Assembly: GCF_025244865.1 (NCBI RefSeq)
Contig: NZ_CP104272.1
Location: 372,001 to 436,000, forward strand
Source of the DNA: Arthrobacter sp. zg-Y1110
GTDB lineage: Bacteria; Actinomycetota; Actinomycetes; Actinomycetales; Micrococcaceae
Length of the DNA stretch: 64,000 nt
Reading direction: 5' to 3'
This document shows, in pieces, positions 25,789 to 34,756 of the stretch. The notes beneath the pieces are model-generated. The model did no database searches. It was not told the DNA's origin and saw only the letters and a list, made by a program, of their open reading frames with translations. Both the position numbers and the translations under genes were made by a program. Numbering within the stretch: the first letter of the stretch is position 1; every line of letters starts with the position of its first letter.

Positions 25789-26346
25789 ATGGAGCTTGCG
25801 GTTATCATTCTCTTCGTCCTATCCATCGCTGTTTTGAGTGCGCTCTGGGGCAGGTTCGAGAAGCGCCGTGCCGCCAACCCCAAGCCGGAGGCAGGCGCTT
25901 CCAGCGGTGCCGACGGTTCGGGCGGTGCACGCCCGGCGCGGCCGGCACGGCCTGCACGTCCCCGTCCCGCGCCGGCGGCAACCGGCACGTCGCCGCAGGC
26001 CGCCAGGGATGCTGCCGCGCTGCTGAGCGCAGATCAGCACCGGCAGATATATGCCGCCCTCGGGCAGGGCCAGCCGGTAAAGGCGCTGAAGCTCTACGCG
26101 ATGTTCACCGGCGCCGGCATCCGGGCCTCGGGGGCTGCCATCACGAACATGGCTGCGCACCCGCAGCCGTATGTACGGCCCATCCCGGATCCCGGGTCCG
26201 CGGCCACGCCCGACGCCGCGAAGCCCGGTGCGGCCGCGCCGGATGCAGCCAAACCCGCAGCCGGGGCAGAATCAGAAGCGGTCCGGGAAGAAGAGATCAG
26301 CAAATGGGCGCAGAAGCTGCGCCCCGAGGACTTCCTCAAGCCGTAG
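25789..26346 (+). CDS. Single-pass membrane protein of unknown function
   Basis: A 185-residue protein. Residues 1-22 form one hydrophobic segment (MELAVIILFVLSIAVLSALW), followed by basic residues, so the rest is probably cytoplasmic. Residues 34-75 are an Ala/Arg/Pro-rich linker containing ARPARPARPARP. Residues 78-118 look like a small helical domain (ALLSADQHRQIYAALGQGQPVKALKLYAMFTGAGIRAS). A second Ala/Pro/Lys linker and a C-terminal helix EEEISKWAQKLRPEDFLKP follow. The central domain could act in protein contacts. No enzyme motif is seen and I do not know the family. Confidence 0.75.
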   Translation: MELAVIILFVLSIAVLSALWGRFEKRRAANPKPEAGASSGADGSGGARPARPARPARPRPAPAATGTSPQAARDAAALLSADQHRQIYAALGQGQPVKALKLYAMFTGAGIRASGAAITNMAAHPQPYVRPIPDPGSAATPDAAKPGAAAPDAAKPAAGAESEAVREEEISKWAQKLRPEDFLKP

Positions 26347-26380
26347 GGCACTCCCGCCGGGGCATTGGGTGCAGCAGGCG

Positions 26381-27421
26381 TTACCGCCCGGCCCGGCCGC
26401 CCTCGAGCAGACGCTCCCGCTGGTTCCGGCCGTCCGGACCGTACGGATAGTTGCCGACCTGCGGGACGCTCAGGTCCGTCAGGCGCTGCTTTTCCTCGGC
26501 GGTCAGCACCAGGAACGCCGCCCCCAGGTTGTCAGCGAGCTGGTCCGTCGTGCGCGCGCCGAGGATTACCGAGGTCACTCCGGGACGGTCCGCCAGCCAG
26601 GCCAGTGCCACCTGTGCCGGCGTGGCGGAGTGTGCGGCAGCCACGGTCCGCAGTTCGTCGAGGATCCGCCAGGTCCGCTCGTTGTGGCTGCGCAGGTCCC
26701 ACCCCTGGAACTGCCGCGTGGGGTTGTCGCCCACGCGCGTGTTCCCGGCGGGAACAGTCTCGCGGCGATACTTGCCGGTGAGCCAGCCCCCGGCAAGCGG
26801 CGACCAGGGCAGCAACCCCAGCCCGGCGTCGAGCGCTGCGGGAACAATCTCGGATTCGATCTCCCGCTCAAGCAGGTTGTACTGCGGCTGGAGCGTGACC
26901 GGCAACGCCCAGCCGTGTTCGCGGGCCACATAGACGGCCTTGGTCAGCTGCCAGCCGGTGAAGTTGGAAAGCCCGTAATAGCTGATCTTCCCCGCGGTGA
27001 TGGCGTCATTGAGGAAGCCCAGGCTTTCCTCGAGCGGAGTGCACGGATCCCAGGCATGCAGCTGGTACAAGTCCACGTGGTCCACACCCAGCCGGGTCAG
27101 GGAGTCATCCAGCGCGCGGCGCAGATGGCGCCGGGACGTGCCTAGGTCGTTGGCCCCGCCGCCCATCGGGAAGCGCCCCTTGGTGGCGAGGACGACGTCG
27201 GCCGCTTCCGTGGGATGGGCGTGCAGCCAGCGGCCGATGATTTCTTCGGACGCACCGGTTGTGTAGACATCCGCGGTGTCCACGAAGTTCCCGCCGGCCC
27301 GGACGTAATCGTCGAGGATGGCGTTCGAGGCCCGCTCGTCGGATTCGTTCCCGAAGGTCATGGTGCCCAGCGCATAGTTGCTGACAGAGGTTCCACTATT
27401 GCCGAGCAGTCGCATTTCCAT
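26381..27421 (-). CDS. Aldo/keto reductase (AKR12/13-like)
   Basis: A 346-residue NADPH-dependent oxidoreductase with the TIM-barrel pattern. Catalytic tetrad residues are seen in FVDTADVY (Asp, Tyr), LATKG (Lys) and LYQLHAWDP (His). The cofactor-binding end LADRPGVTSVILGARTTDQL is typical. The substrate is unknown. It starts 12 bases after the stop of the GNAT gene on the same strand, so the two form an operon. An alternative start is the Met at codon 3. Confidence 0.92.
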   Translation of the reverse strand: MEMRLLGNSGTSVSNYALGTMTFGNESDERASNAILDDYVRAGGNFVDTADVYTTGASEEIIGRWLHAHPTEAADVVLATKGRFPMGGGANDLGTSRRHLRRALDDSLTRLGVDHVDLYQLHAWDPCTPLEESLGFLNDAITAGKISYYGLSNFTGWQLTKAVYVAREHGWALPVTLQPQYNLLEREIESEIVPAALDAGLGLLPWSPLAGGWLTGKYRRETVPAGNTRVGDNPTRQFQGWDLRSHNERTWRILDELRTVAAAHSATPAQVALAWLADRPGVTSVILGARTTDQLADNLGAAFLVLTAEEKQRLTDLSVPQVGNYPYGPDGRNQRERLLEGGRAGR

Positions 27422-27433
27422 GGGTATTTTCCT

Positions 27434-28060
27434 TCACGGTAGGGAAGCCGGTGAACCGGTTGCCAGCTTATCCGCCGAGGGGCCTGAAAGCTCCCGGTCC
27501 CAGAGGTCCCGGCCTGAGAGCTTCCGGTCCGAAAGGAGGGCGGCGAACAACAGGGAATCCCGCCGCTTCCCGCGCACCAGCCGGTGTTCCCGGAGCCGGC
27601 CTTCGAATGCGAAGCCGTTCCTTTCCAATACCCGGACCGAACCCGCGTTCTCCGGATGGCAGGTGGCTTCCACCCGCACCAGCCCCATCGGACCGAAGGC
27701 ATGGCCGAGCAGGAGTGCTGCGGCTTCGGTGGCAAGGCCCTGCCCCCACACATCATGCGCCAGCGTATATCCCAGTTCCCCGTTGCGGTCGGACGCGCTG
27801 GTGGTCCACACCGCCGCCGTCCCCACCAGACGGTCCTGGAACAGCACGGCCAGCGTGAACCGGGTCCTCTCCGGGGCAGCAGGTTCGGCGGCAGCGTCCG
27901 CGACGAAGGACCGCGTATCGGACCAGGTATTGGGTCCCCACGTGGACCACTGCGTGACCACCGGATCGGAGGCAAATGCGTGCACGGCGTCGACGTCGTC
28001 GGCCCGGAAATCCCGCAGCGTCACCCGCGGTCCGTGAAGCAGGATGCCGTCCAGTGCCAT
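27434..28060 (-). CDS. GNAT family N-acetyltransferase, RimJ/RimL type
   Basis: A 208-residue protein. LHGPRVTLRDFRADDVDAVHAFASDP at the start and GELGYTLAHDVWGQGLATEAAALLLGHAF in the middle (acetyl-CoA-binding R/Q-x-x-G-x-G/A variant) are typical of RimJ/RimL acetyltransferases. They modify N-terminal amines of proteins or small molecules; the target here is unknown. The C-terminal 35 residues hold an imperfect repeat (DRKLSGRDLWDRELSG) not usual for the family. It is the first gene of a pair with the aldo/keto reductase and is preceded by a tRNA-Ser terminator. Confidence 0.87.
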   Translation of the reverse strand: MALDGILLHGPRVTLRDFRADDVDAVHAFASDPVVTQWSTWGPNTWSDTRSFVADAAAEPAAPERTRFTLAVLFQDRLVGTAAVWTTSASDRNGELGYTLAHDVWGQGLATEAAALLLGHAFGPMGLVRVEATCHPENAGSVRVLERNGFAFEGRLREHRLVRGKRRDSLLFAALLSDRKLSGRDLWDRELSGPSADKLATGSPASLP

Positions 28061-28109
28061 AGCTGCGTGCCCTTCTGAAGCGATTCGGTGGTGAATCTAG
28101 GGTAGACGC

Positions 28110-28137
28110 AAAAAAACCCCCGGTTGCCCGGGGGTTT
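28110..28137 (-). terminator. Terminator of tRNA-Ser(GCT)
   Basis: AAACCCCC (28114-28121) pairs with GGGGGTTT (28130-28137). On the minus strand the hairpin is followed by seven T (28110-28116 read in reverse). It lies directly behind the tRNA. Confidence 0.88.
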
Positions 28138-28142
28138 CAGCG

Positions 28143-28230
28143 CGGAGACGGGGGGATTTGAACCCCCGGTGGGCTTTAGGCCCACACTTCATTAGCAGTG
28201 AAGCCCATTCGGCCGCTCTGGCACGTCTCC
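28143..28230 (-). tRNA. tRNA-Ser(GCT)
   Basis: Acceptor GGAGACG/CGTCTCC, discriminator G, anticodon stem CTTCA/TGAAG with loop CTGCTAA giving GCT, and a long variable arm. CCA is not encoded, unlike the other two serine tRNAs here. It reads AGC and AGU. Confidence 0.97.
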
Positions 28231-28312
28231 AACTTGCATACTTACAACGCCGGCAACTTCCGCTGCCAGCCTGACAAGACTACCGGCAACTTGCCGATTA
28301 GGGCAAAACGCC

Positions 28313-30442
28313 TCAGGCCAGTCTTCCGGTGAGCGCTTCCCAGAGGAATTCGTAGGACATGGCGTGCATCCGGGCCGACTGCCGGTTGTCCGCCGCACCG
28401 GCGTGCCCGCCCTCCAACGCTTCGTGGAACCAGACCTTGTCCGCACCCATGGCCTTCATCCGGGCAGCCATTTTGCGGGCCTGCACCGGACCTACCCGGT
28501 CATCGCTGGTGGCCGTCCAGATCAGCGTGGGCGGATAGGAAACGTCTTCCTTGATCAGGTGGTAGGGGGAGAACGTCTGAACGAACTCCCACTGCGCGGG
28601 ATCGTCCGGGTCACCGTATTCGGCGATCCAGGAATATCCGGCGGAAAGCTTGGTGTAGCGGCGCATGTCCAGCAGCGGCACCCCGCAGGACACAGCACCG
28701 AACAGGTGCGGATAGGTGGTGAGCATGTTGCCCACCAGCAATCCGCCGTTGCTGCGTCCGGTGCAGCCCAGATGCTCCCGGGAGGTAACGCCGCGGGCCA
28801 CGAGGTCCTCGGCCACGGCGGCGAAGTCCTCGTAGGCCCGGTGCCGGTTTTCCTGCAGCGCGGCACGGTGCCATTCGGGTCCGTATTCCCCGCCGCCGCG
28901 GATGTTGGCCAGCACATAGACGCCGTGCCGTTCGACGCCGTCGGCGTCCGTGGTGCGCCGCTCCAGCCAGCCGCGGCCCACCACTCCGCTGTACGCGGGG
29001 GTCAGGGAGGCTTCGAATCCGCCGTACCCGTTGAGCAGGGTGGGGTTGGAGCCGTCGAGCACCAGGTCCTGCGGGCCCACCTGGAAGTAGGGAACCTTGG
29101 TGCCGTCCACGGAGACGGCGAAGTGCTGTTCGACCGTCAGTCCCGAAGCGTCGAACATGGTGGGGGAGGTCTTGACCGCTTCGGCCCGGCTGCCGTCCCG
29201 GGAACCGGGACCGGCCAGGGTGCCGCGGGACAGCGTGGACGGCGTCAGGAACCCGGTGCTGATCAGCCAGTAATCGTTGCCGGCGTCTTCGTCCTCGTCA
29301 TCCACGGCGTACGCGTCCACTGAGTGCAGCGGCGGGCAGGCGTCGAGGATGTCCGCCCGCCAGCCGTCTTCGGGGGTGAGGACCAGGATTTCGGAGCTCA
29401 CATCGCGCAGCAGGTTCAGCAGCAGCCGGTCCCGGGTCCAGCTCCAGGACTGCAGCGACGTGGACGCATCCGGGGTGAAGAGGCGGTGGACGGTCCGGTT
29501 TCCGGCGGTGAATTCGTCCAGCGACGCGGCCAGCAGCGAACCGGCGGGGTGGGTGAGGCCGTCGATCTCCCAGTCGGTCCGCGGCCGCAGCAGCAGCCAC
29601 TGGCGGTGAACATCCACGTTCACGTCCAGCGGGAGATCAAGCTGCACCCAGTCGCTGCCCTCCCGCAGGAAGGTACGCGTGTTGTAGAAGTCGATGATGT
29701 CCACGGCCAGGTCCCGTTCGAAGCCGGGCGTCTGGTCCCGCTGCACCACGGCCATCATGTGGTCTTCCGGAACCTCGAAGAAGGGTTCGGCGTCCAACAA
29801 GTCCTGCCCCCGGTGCAGGATGCGGCTGGTGCGCGGGTAGGAGGAGGCAGTCATGGAACCCGGGCCGAAGTCCGTCCCCACATACAGGCTGTCCTCACCG
29901 GCCCAGCTAATCCGGCTCTTGGCCGCGGGAATGTCGAAGCCGCCGGGCACGAAAGCGCGGTCGACGACGTCGAACTCCCGGTAGCGGGCCGCGTCACCGC
30001 CGTCGGGGGAGAGGGCCACCAATGCACGGCGGTAGGAAACGCCGTCCTGCGGGCGCAGGAACATAGACCCGCCCCACACCCATTCGATCCCCTCGGCCGC
30101 GCTGAGCTCATCCAGGTCCAGCAGCACCTCCCACTCGGTTTCCGTTGCCGTGTAGCTCTCCCACGTGGTGCGGCGCCACAGGCCCTTCGGATGTTCTGCG
30201 TCGCGCCAGAAGTTGTAATAGTGCTCCCCGCGCTTGGCGACCATGGGGATCCGGTCCGTGGAATCCAGGACTTCGAGCAGCCGTTCCTCCGTCTGCTCGA
30301 ATCCGGTGCGCGAGAGCAGGTTTTCGGTCACGGCGTTCTCGGAGCGGACCCAGTCCAGCTGCTTATCTCCGTAGATGTCCTCCAGCCAGAGGAACTCGTC
30401 GGTAGGGGCTGAATCGGCGGCGTCGAGGTTCGGGGATGTCAT
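28313..30442 (-). CDS. Prolyl oligopeptidase (S9 family serine peptidase)
   Basis: A 709-residue protein without signal peptide, so cytoplasmic. The N-terminal part (about 20-430) is the beta-propeller, starting with the typical WLEDIYGDKQLDWV. The C-terminal alpha/beta-hydrolase part has the nucleophile in GRSNGG (Ser564), the acid in TSDDRVGP, and the His in LEGGHAG at about residue 679. NIRGGGEYGPEWH is also a family hallmark. The enzyme cleaves short peptides after proline or related residues. Monocistronic; divergent from the FAD/NAD(P) protein gene. Confidence 0.95.
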   Translation of the reverse strand: MTSPNLDAADSAPTDEFLWLEDIYGDKQLDWVRSENAVTENLLSRTGFEQTEERLLEVLDSTDRIPMVAKRGEHYYNFWRDAEHPKGLWRRTTWESYTATETEWEVLLDLDELSAAEGIEWVWGGSMFLRPQDGVSYRRALVALSPDGGDAARYREFDVVDRAFVPGGFDIPAAKSRISWAGEDSLYVGTDFGPGSMTASSYPRTSRILHRGQDLLDAEPFFEVPEDHMMAVVQRDQTPGFERDLAVDIIDFYNTRTFLREGSDWVQLDLPLDVNVDVHRQWLLLRPRTDWEIDGLTHPAGSLLAASLDEFTAGNRTVHRLFTPDASTSLQSWSWTRDRLLLNLLRDVSSEILVLTPEDGWRADILDACPPLHSVDAYAVDDEDEDAGNDYWLISTGFLTPSTLSRGTLAGPGSRDGSRAEAVKTSPTMFDASGLTVEQHFAVSVDGTKVPYFQVGPQDLVLDGSNPTLLNGYGGFEASLTPAYSGVVGRGWLERRTTDADGVERHGVYVLANIRGGGEYGPEWHRAALQENRHRAYEDFAAVAEDLVARGVTSREHLGCTGRSNGGLLVGNMLTTYPHLFGAVSCGVPLLDMRRYTKLSAGYSWIAEYGDPDDPAQWEFVQTFSPYHLIKEDVSYPPTLIWTATSDDRVGPVQARKMAARMKAMGADKVWFHEALEGGHAGAADNRQSARMHAMSYEFLWEALTGRLA

Positions 30443-30539
30443 GCGCCCATCCTAGCTACCGAGGCTTTCCAGTCGTGCTCGACGGGGTGTGCCCGCCTGC
30501 CCGAACCCGCGCCGCTCCGGCTCCGGATACCCTAGATGG

Positions 30540-32561
30540 ATGGATCACACGCAGAGTTTCCGGGTAGCTGTCATTGGCGCAGGACCCCGCGGCCTCTCCG
30601 TAGTGGACCGGCTTCTGACCAACCGGCGGGCCGGTGCGCAGCGCCAGCCCCTCCGGATTGAGCTGATTGACCCTTTCAACCCGGGTCCGGGCCACGTCTG
30701 GCGGACCAATCAGTCGCGGCTTTTCCTGATGAACACACCGGCGCTGTTCCCCACCGTGGTCCCGGCCGGGGATACGGTCCGCGACCTGCTGCCCTCGCCC
30801 GCCGGACTCTCCTTTAACCAGTGGCGCGAGCTGATGGGTGCCGGCACCCGTGCGGCGGATGGTCTCTCCGCCGGTGACCGCCAGGAGCTGGCCGCGCTTG
30901 GTCCCGCGGATTTCCCCAGCCGTCCGTTGTACGGGCGGTATCTGGAGTGGACCTACGACCAGTTGCGGAAAACCGCTGCCGACGACGGCGTGGAGCTCGT
31001 ACACCGCCGCACCGAAGCCTTGGGCATCTCCCGCGAAGCGGACGGCCGGCTGATCGTCGAGCTGGAAGGACAGCAGGTCCTGGCAACGGACGCCGTGGTG
31101 CTGGCCCTGGGGCACCTGCCCGCACTGCTTTCCCCGGAACAGGCACGGCTGCAGGACGCCGCCCAACGCCACGGCCTGACCTACCTTCCGCCTGCCGTGC
31201 CGGCGGACGTCGACTTCTCCCGCCTGCCCGCCGGGGAACCGGTACTGGTGCGCGGACTGGGCCTGAATTTCTTTGACGTGATGGCTGCCGCCACCGTCGG
31301 CCGCGGCGGGCGGTACGTCGCCACCGGGCAGCCCGCCGGCCGCGCCCTGCGCTACGAACCCTCGGGCCGGGAACCGCAGCTGATCGCTGCCTCACGCCGC
31401 GGCACCCCCTACCGGGCCAAGGCGAAGCTGGACTCCTACGTCCCCCGCGGAGTGCACCTCCGCTGGCTGACCCGCGAGAGGGCGCTCGCCTTCCGGGCCG
31501 ACGGCCTGCTGCCCGGTTTTGACCACGATCTCTGGCCCCTGCTGCACCGTGACGCGGTCTGGGCGTATTACAGCACGCTCGCCCGGGTGGCCCCCGGCGA
31601 GCTGAACGGCACCGCCGCGCAATTCTCTGACCAGCTGGAAGCTGCCCTTAACCTTCCGGGCCCGGAGTGGGATGCCGCGAAGGAAGCGGTGCTGGACGCC
31701 TACGTCCCGTCCAACCGCCGCACCAATCTTGAAGCCCTGGCCCAGCCGCTGGGACGCCGCCCCTTCAAGGGTGCCGCCGACGCGGACAACGCCGTCCTGG
31801 CCTATCTGGAGGAGGACGCCGCCGGAAGCGCCGCCGGGGAAGACGACCCGTTGAAGATGGCAATCGGGGCCCTGAACGCCGGACGCAGCCTCTTGAAGGC
31901 AGTAGTGGCCGACGGCGGCCTGGCCGAACCTTCCTGGCTCACCGAGCTGCGGGGCTGGTTTGAGCCGCTGGTCGAGGGCCTGGCCAGCGGTCCGCCGCCC
32001 GAGCGGATCGAACAGCTGGCGGCCTTGGTCCGCGCCGGACTGGTGCACTTTGTCGGGCCGGATCCACGCTTCGACGTGGACGAGGCCCGGGGCGTATTTA
32101 CGGCCTCATCCCCCTGGGTGGGCACTGAATACGCAGCTTCCACCCTGATGGAGGCCATGATGCCGCCCAACCGGGTGGACCGCAGCGTCTCACCGCTGCT
32201 GGCAGGACTGATCCGCGACGGCCTGGCCCGGCCCAAGGTCATGATGTCCGCCGACGGTACCCCCGTGATGACTCCCGGGCTGGACGTTACCTTGCCGCCT
32301 TATCGGACGGTGGGCGTCAGCGGCGAACCGGTGGAGAACCTGTTTGTGCTGGGACTGCAGTTGTCCTCGGTCCAGTGGGGAACGGCGATTGCCGCCGAGG
32401 CCGGCGCTCCGGCAGCGGAAGGTTCACGGACCCTGCAGGACGCCGACGCGATAGCCGCTGCGGTGCTGTCCGCTGCCGCGTCCACCGCTGCGGTTCCGAA
32501 TTCGCGGGCCACGGCCCCGGAACCGTCGGCCGGCCAGGACCAACCTGCTGTGCTGGGCTGA
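30540..32561 (+). CDS. FAD/NAD(P)-binding protein (large, C-terminally extended)
   Basis: A 673-residue protein. The N-terminal dinucleotide fold is RVAVIGAGPRGLSVVDRLL (residues 8-26). GHVWRTNQSRLFLMNTPA, AVVLALGHLPALLS and LVRGLGLNFFDVMAAAT are hallmarks of the FAD-NAD(P)-binding family found in many actinobacteria and never clearly assigned. A second half (about 330-640) has no motif I recognise. The tail is Ala-rich. The substrate is unknown; relatives include N-hydroxylating flavoproteins. The ATG at 30540 gives the natural N-terminus before the FAD fold. Confidence 0.85.
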   Translation: MDHTQSFRVAVIGAGPRGLSVVDRLLTNRRAGAQRQPLRIELIDPFNPGPGHVWRTNQSRLFLMNTPALFPTVVPAGDTVRDLLPSPAGLSFNQWRELMGAGTRAADGLSAGDRQELAALGPADFPSRPLYGRYLEWTYDQLRKTAADDGVELVHRRTEALGISREADGRLIVELEGQQVLATDAVVLALGHLPALLSPEQARLQDAAQRHGLTYLPPAVPADVDFSRLPAGEPVLVRGLGLNFFDVMAAATVGRGGRYVATGQPAGRALRYEPSGREPQLIAASRRGTPYRAKAKLDSYVPRGVHLRWLTRERALAFRADGLLPGFDHDLWPLLHRDAVWAYYSTLARVAPGELNGTAAQFSDQLEAALNLPGPEWDAAKEAVLDAYVPSNRRTNLEALAQPLGRRPFKGAADADNAVLAYLEEDAAGSAAGEDDPLKMAIGALNAGRSLLKAVVADGGLAEPSWLTELRGWFEPLVEGLASGPPPERIEQLAALVRAGLVHFVGPDPRFDVDEARGVFTASSPWVGTEYAASTLMEAMMPPNRVDRSVSPLLAGLIRDGLARPKVMMSADGTPVMTPGLDVTLPPYRTVGVSGEPVENLFVLGLQLSSVQWGTAIAAEAGAPAAEGSRTLQDADAIAAAVLSAAASTAAVPNSRATAPEPSAGQDQPAVLG

Positions 32562-32673
32562 ACCCGGCTTTCAAGCCTGCACGTCGCACAGTAACAGTGG
32601 CGGTGAGGGGCGCCGGAGCGGCGCGCCCAGCGCTCAGCGGCGGGTGAACCTGGCCCCTGTCAGGGTGTGCCGC

Positions 32674-32688
32674 GCCGATAAAATCGGC
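32674..32688. promoter_or_regulatory. Short palindrome upstream of the alcohol dehydrogenase
   Basis: GCCGAT-AAA-ATCGGC, 6-bp arms with a 3-base spacer, lies 85 bases before the ADH start in a 211-base gap. It could be an operator or the top of a small hairpin. GCCGATAA resembles a sigma-28 -10 element, but there is no matching -35, so I do not call a promoter. Confidence 0.3.
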
Positions 32689-32772
32689 ATCAGCGGGGCT
32701 GAACCACTCCATTTCGTGCTCCTATCCAGCACGGCAGCCGCCTCGCGAATCAACCCGAGAGGACACGTTGTG

Positions 32773-33723
32773 ATGAAAGCTTGGCAGTACATGGGGGACC
32801 GCAAACCGATCCAGCTGAACGAAATCCCGGAGCCCGTTCCGGCACCCACGCAGGTCATCATTGACGTCAAGGCGGCGGGCCTGTGCCACTCCGACGTGAT
32901 GTACATGGAGGTCGGAGAATCCGCCATGCCGTTCCTGCCGATGACGCAGGGGCATGAAAACGCCGGCGTGATCACCGCGCTGGGATCCGAGGTGACCGGC
33001 TTCCAGGTCGGGGACGTCGTCGGCGTATGCTCCTCCGGAGTCCAGCCGCCTACCGGCATGTTCACTCCCGGCGGCTTCGCGGACAAGCTCGCTGCGGACT
33101 ACCGCGACCTGGCCCGCGTTCCCGAGGGCCTCGATATTTCCCTCGCTGCCCTCGCCACGGACGCCGGCATGACCTCCTATCACGCCATGATCAAAGTCGG
33201 GAAGGCAGCCAAGGGCATGAAGGTCGGCGTGATCGGCTTCGGCGGCCTGGGGCAGATCGGCGCCCGCGCCGCCGTCCTGGCCGGTGCCGAAGTGCACGTA
33301 GCCGAGATGAAGGAAGAAGCCTGGGCCAATGCCAAGGAGGCCGGCGTGGTTTCCTGCGTCAAGGACGCCGCGGAATGGGTCACCGACCCGCGGCGTGGCG
33401 GCGACTTCGACCTCATCGTTGACTACGCAGGGTTCGACACCACGCAGAAGGCCGTGAATGCGGTCCGGCGCGGCGGCAAGGTGGTCCAGGTTGGCCTCGG
33501 CAAGCCCACCTTCACGGTGGCGACCAACACCATCCTCGGCAAGTCCATTGAGGGTTCCCTCGGCGGCACCGTGGAAGACATCGAGGAAGTCTTCGACCTG
33601 ATGCTCCGCGGCGAGATCACTCCGGGGTACGAGGAAATCAGCTTCGACCAGGTCGGTGACGGGCTTGAGCGGCTCAAGAACAACCAGGTGCTGGGGCGCT
33701 TGGTGGCCCGCTTCGGCGAATAG
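32773..33723 (+). CDS. Zinc-type alcohol dehydrogenase
   Basis: A 316-residue medium-chain dehydrogenase. Catalytic zinc ligands are in AGLCHSD (Cys, about residue 38) and QGHENAG (His, Glu, about 61). The Rossmann motif is VGVIGFGGLGQIGARAAV near 160. The four-cysteine structural zinc lobe is missing and this part is shortened (VGVCSSGVQPPTGMFTPGGF), which explains the short length compared with about 340-350. GAGAGGA lies 9 bases before the ATG at 32773; the frame is open upstream without protein character. The substrate is not known. Confidence 0.9.
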   Translation: MKAWQYMGDRKPIQLNEIPEPVPAPTQVIIDVKAAGLCHSDVMYMEVGESAMPFLPMTQGHENAGVITALGSEVTGFQVGDVVGVCSSGVQPPTGMFTPGGFADKLAADYRDLARVPEGLDISLAALATDAGMTSYHAMIKVGKAAKGMKVGVIGFGGLGQIGARAAVLAGAEVHVAEMKEEAWANAKEAGVVSCVKDAAEWVTDPRRGGDFDLIVDYAGFDTTQKAVNAVRRGGKVVQVGLGKPTFTVATNTILGKSIEGSLGGTVEDIEEVFDLMLRGEITPGYEEISFDQVGDGLERLKNNQVLGRLVARFGE

Positions 33724-33746
33724 CTGTTAACGGCGAATAACCGTTA

Positions 33747-33790
33747 ACGACGGCGGCTGCGCACCTTCCAAGGTGCGCAGCCGCCGTCGT
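33747..33790. terminator. Terminator hairpin, ACGACGGCGGC family copy 1
   Basis: A perfect 21-bp stem (33747-33767 with 33770-33790) between the convergent ADH and lipoprotein genes. It begins with ACGACGGCGGC, the sequence shared with three other hairpins at 34689, 51449 and 54117. No long T-run follows, only TTCTGT. Confidence 0.75.
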
Positions 33791-33797
33791 TCTGTCC

Positions 33798-34574
33798 CTA
33801 GCCGTTGTAGGTCAGCGAAAGCATCATAGCTTTCAGTTGCTGGTAGATGTCGGTCTGCATCCAGGCCCGGGCTGCGGCGTCGTCCGCGAAGGCTCCGGGA
33901 TCAATGAGGGCTTCGAACCTGATGTCGCCGTCAGACATGAAAACCGTGCCGTAGGCATTGCCGCCATCCATACCATCCGCGTCCGGCAAGCCGTCATCCT
34001 CAAGCTGGACATAGTAGCCGCGACTGGGAGATCCCGGTGCTGCGTAGGTCGGACGGGATTCAAACTGGAAATAGACAGGCTCGCCAACCTTGTTCGTGTA
34101 GCCGGGCAGTTCCTGTACGTCGTACATGATGTGCCCCGGGCTAATTACTGAGATGTTGTGGAGGTCGGCTCCACTTTCAAACTTGGCTACCGGGTTCCCG
34201 GTTGAGTCCAGAATATTGAAGGCCGCCGGTGACAGACCGACGCTATGGGCAAGCATGGGCAGCGGTTCGGTCGGAACGGCCGACCATCCGGCCGGAAGGG
34301 TGAAGCTGTGCAGCCCGTTGGGGGTGGTGACGATGACCGGCGCTGCCGGTTCAGGAACGGGCGTTTCCGTAGGCGCCGGCGTCGCTGACGGTGTTGCAGC
34401 AGGCGTTGTCGCTGACGCCGTCGCCGACGGTGTTGCCGAAGTGGACGGTGTAGCCGTCGCGCTCTTCGAAGTTGCCGGCTCGGCTGCCTTATCCGCGCCG
34501 CAGGCGGTCAGCAAGGCAGCGGACGCGAGAACCAAGGCGCATATGCGGGCTCGGCGTGAAAAAGAAGCGGTCAA
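33798..34574 (-). CDS. Secreted lipoprotein of unknown function
   Basis: About 258 residues. A signal sequence with basic n-region (SRRAR), hydrophobic core and lipobox LLTAC ends at the lipidated Cys near residue 25. A Ser/Thr/Pro/Ala linker with TPSATPAPTETP repeats (about 35-80) leads to a C-terminal domain of about 170 residues (HSFTLPAGWSAVPTE...MLSLTYNG) that looks like a PsbP/Mog1-type compact fold; this is a guess. I place the start at the TTG at 34574, 10 bases after GGGGGAA, because the frame's first ATG (34670) would put the lipobox too far in. It sits between two hairpins of the ACGACGGCGGC family. Confidence 0.7.
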   Translation of the reverse strand: MTASFSRRARICALVLASAALLTACGADKAAEPATSKSATATPSTSATPSATASATTPAATPSATPAPTETPVPEPAAPVIVTTPNGLHSFTLPAGWSAVPTEPLPMLAHSVGLSPAAFNILDSTGNPVAKFESGADLHNISVISPGHIMYDVQELPGYTNKVGEPVYFQFESRPTYAAPGSPSRGYYVQLEDDGLPDADGMDGGNAYGTVFMSDGDIRFEALIDPGAFADDAAARAWMQTDIYQQLKAMMLSLTYNG

Positions 34575-34688
34575 TCCAATCAATTCCCCCAGTAGTTCGG
34601 CGCGGAGTTTCCGGGCCGGTGAGAGGGAGACTAACAGTGCGCCAGACGCCCTGGGGCGTGTCGCGTGCAAGTGTAGCCAAGACGTAAT

Positions 34689-34728
34689 ACGACGGCGGCC
34701 CGCACCTATTGGTGCGGACCGCCGTCGT
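34689..34728. terminator. Hairpin, ACGACGGCGGC family copy 2
   Basis: An 18-bp stem with one mismatch (34689-34706 with 34711-34728) and loop TATT, followed by CGTTT. It lies behind the aldehyde dehydrogenase gene, read on the minus strand, and upstream of the lipoprotein gene. Confidence 0.7.
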
Positions 34729-34756
34729 CGTTTACCTGCAGGTATCCGTTACCGGA

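Noticed and set aside
32674..32688. Sigma-28 promoter before the alcohol dehydrogenase (GCCGATAA)
   Set aside because: No TAAA or TAAC at 15 bases upstream; the motif is part of a small palindrome instead.
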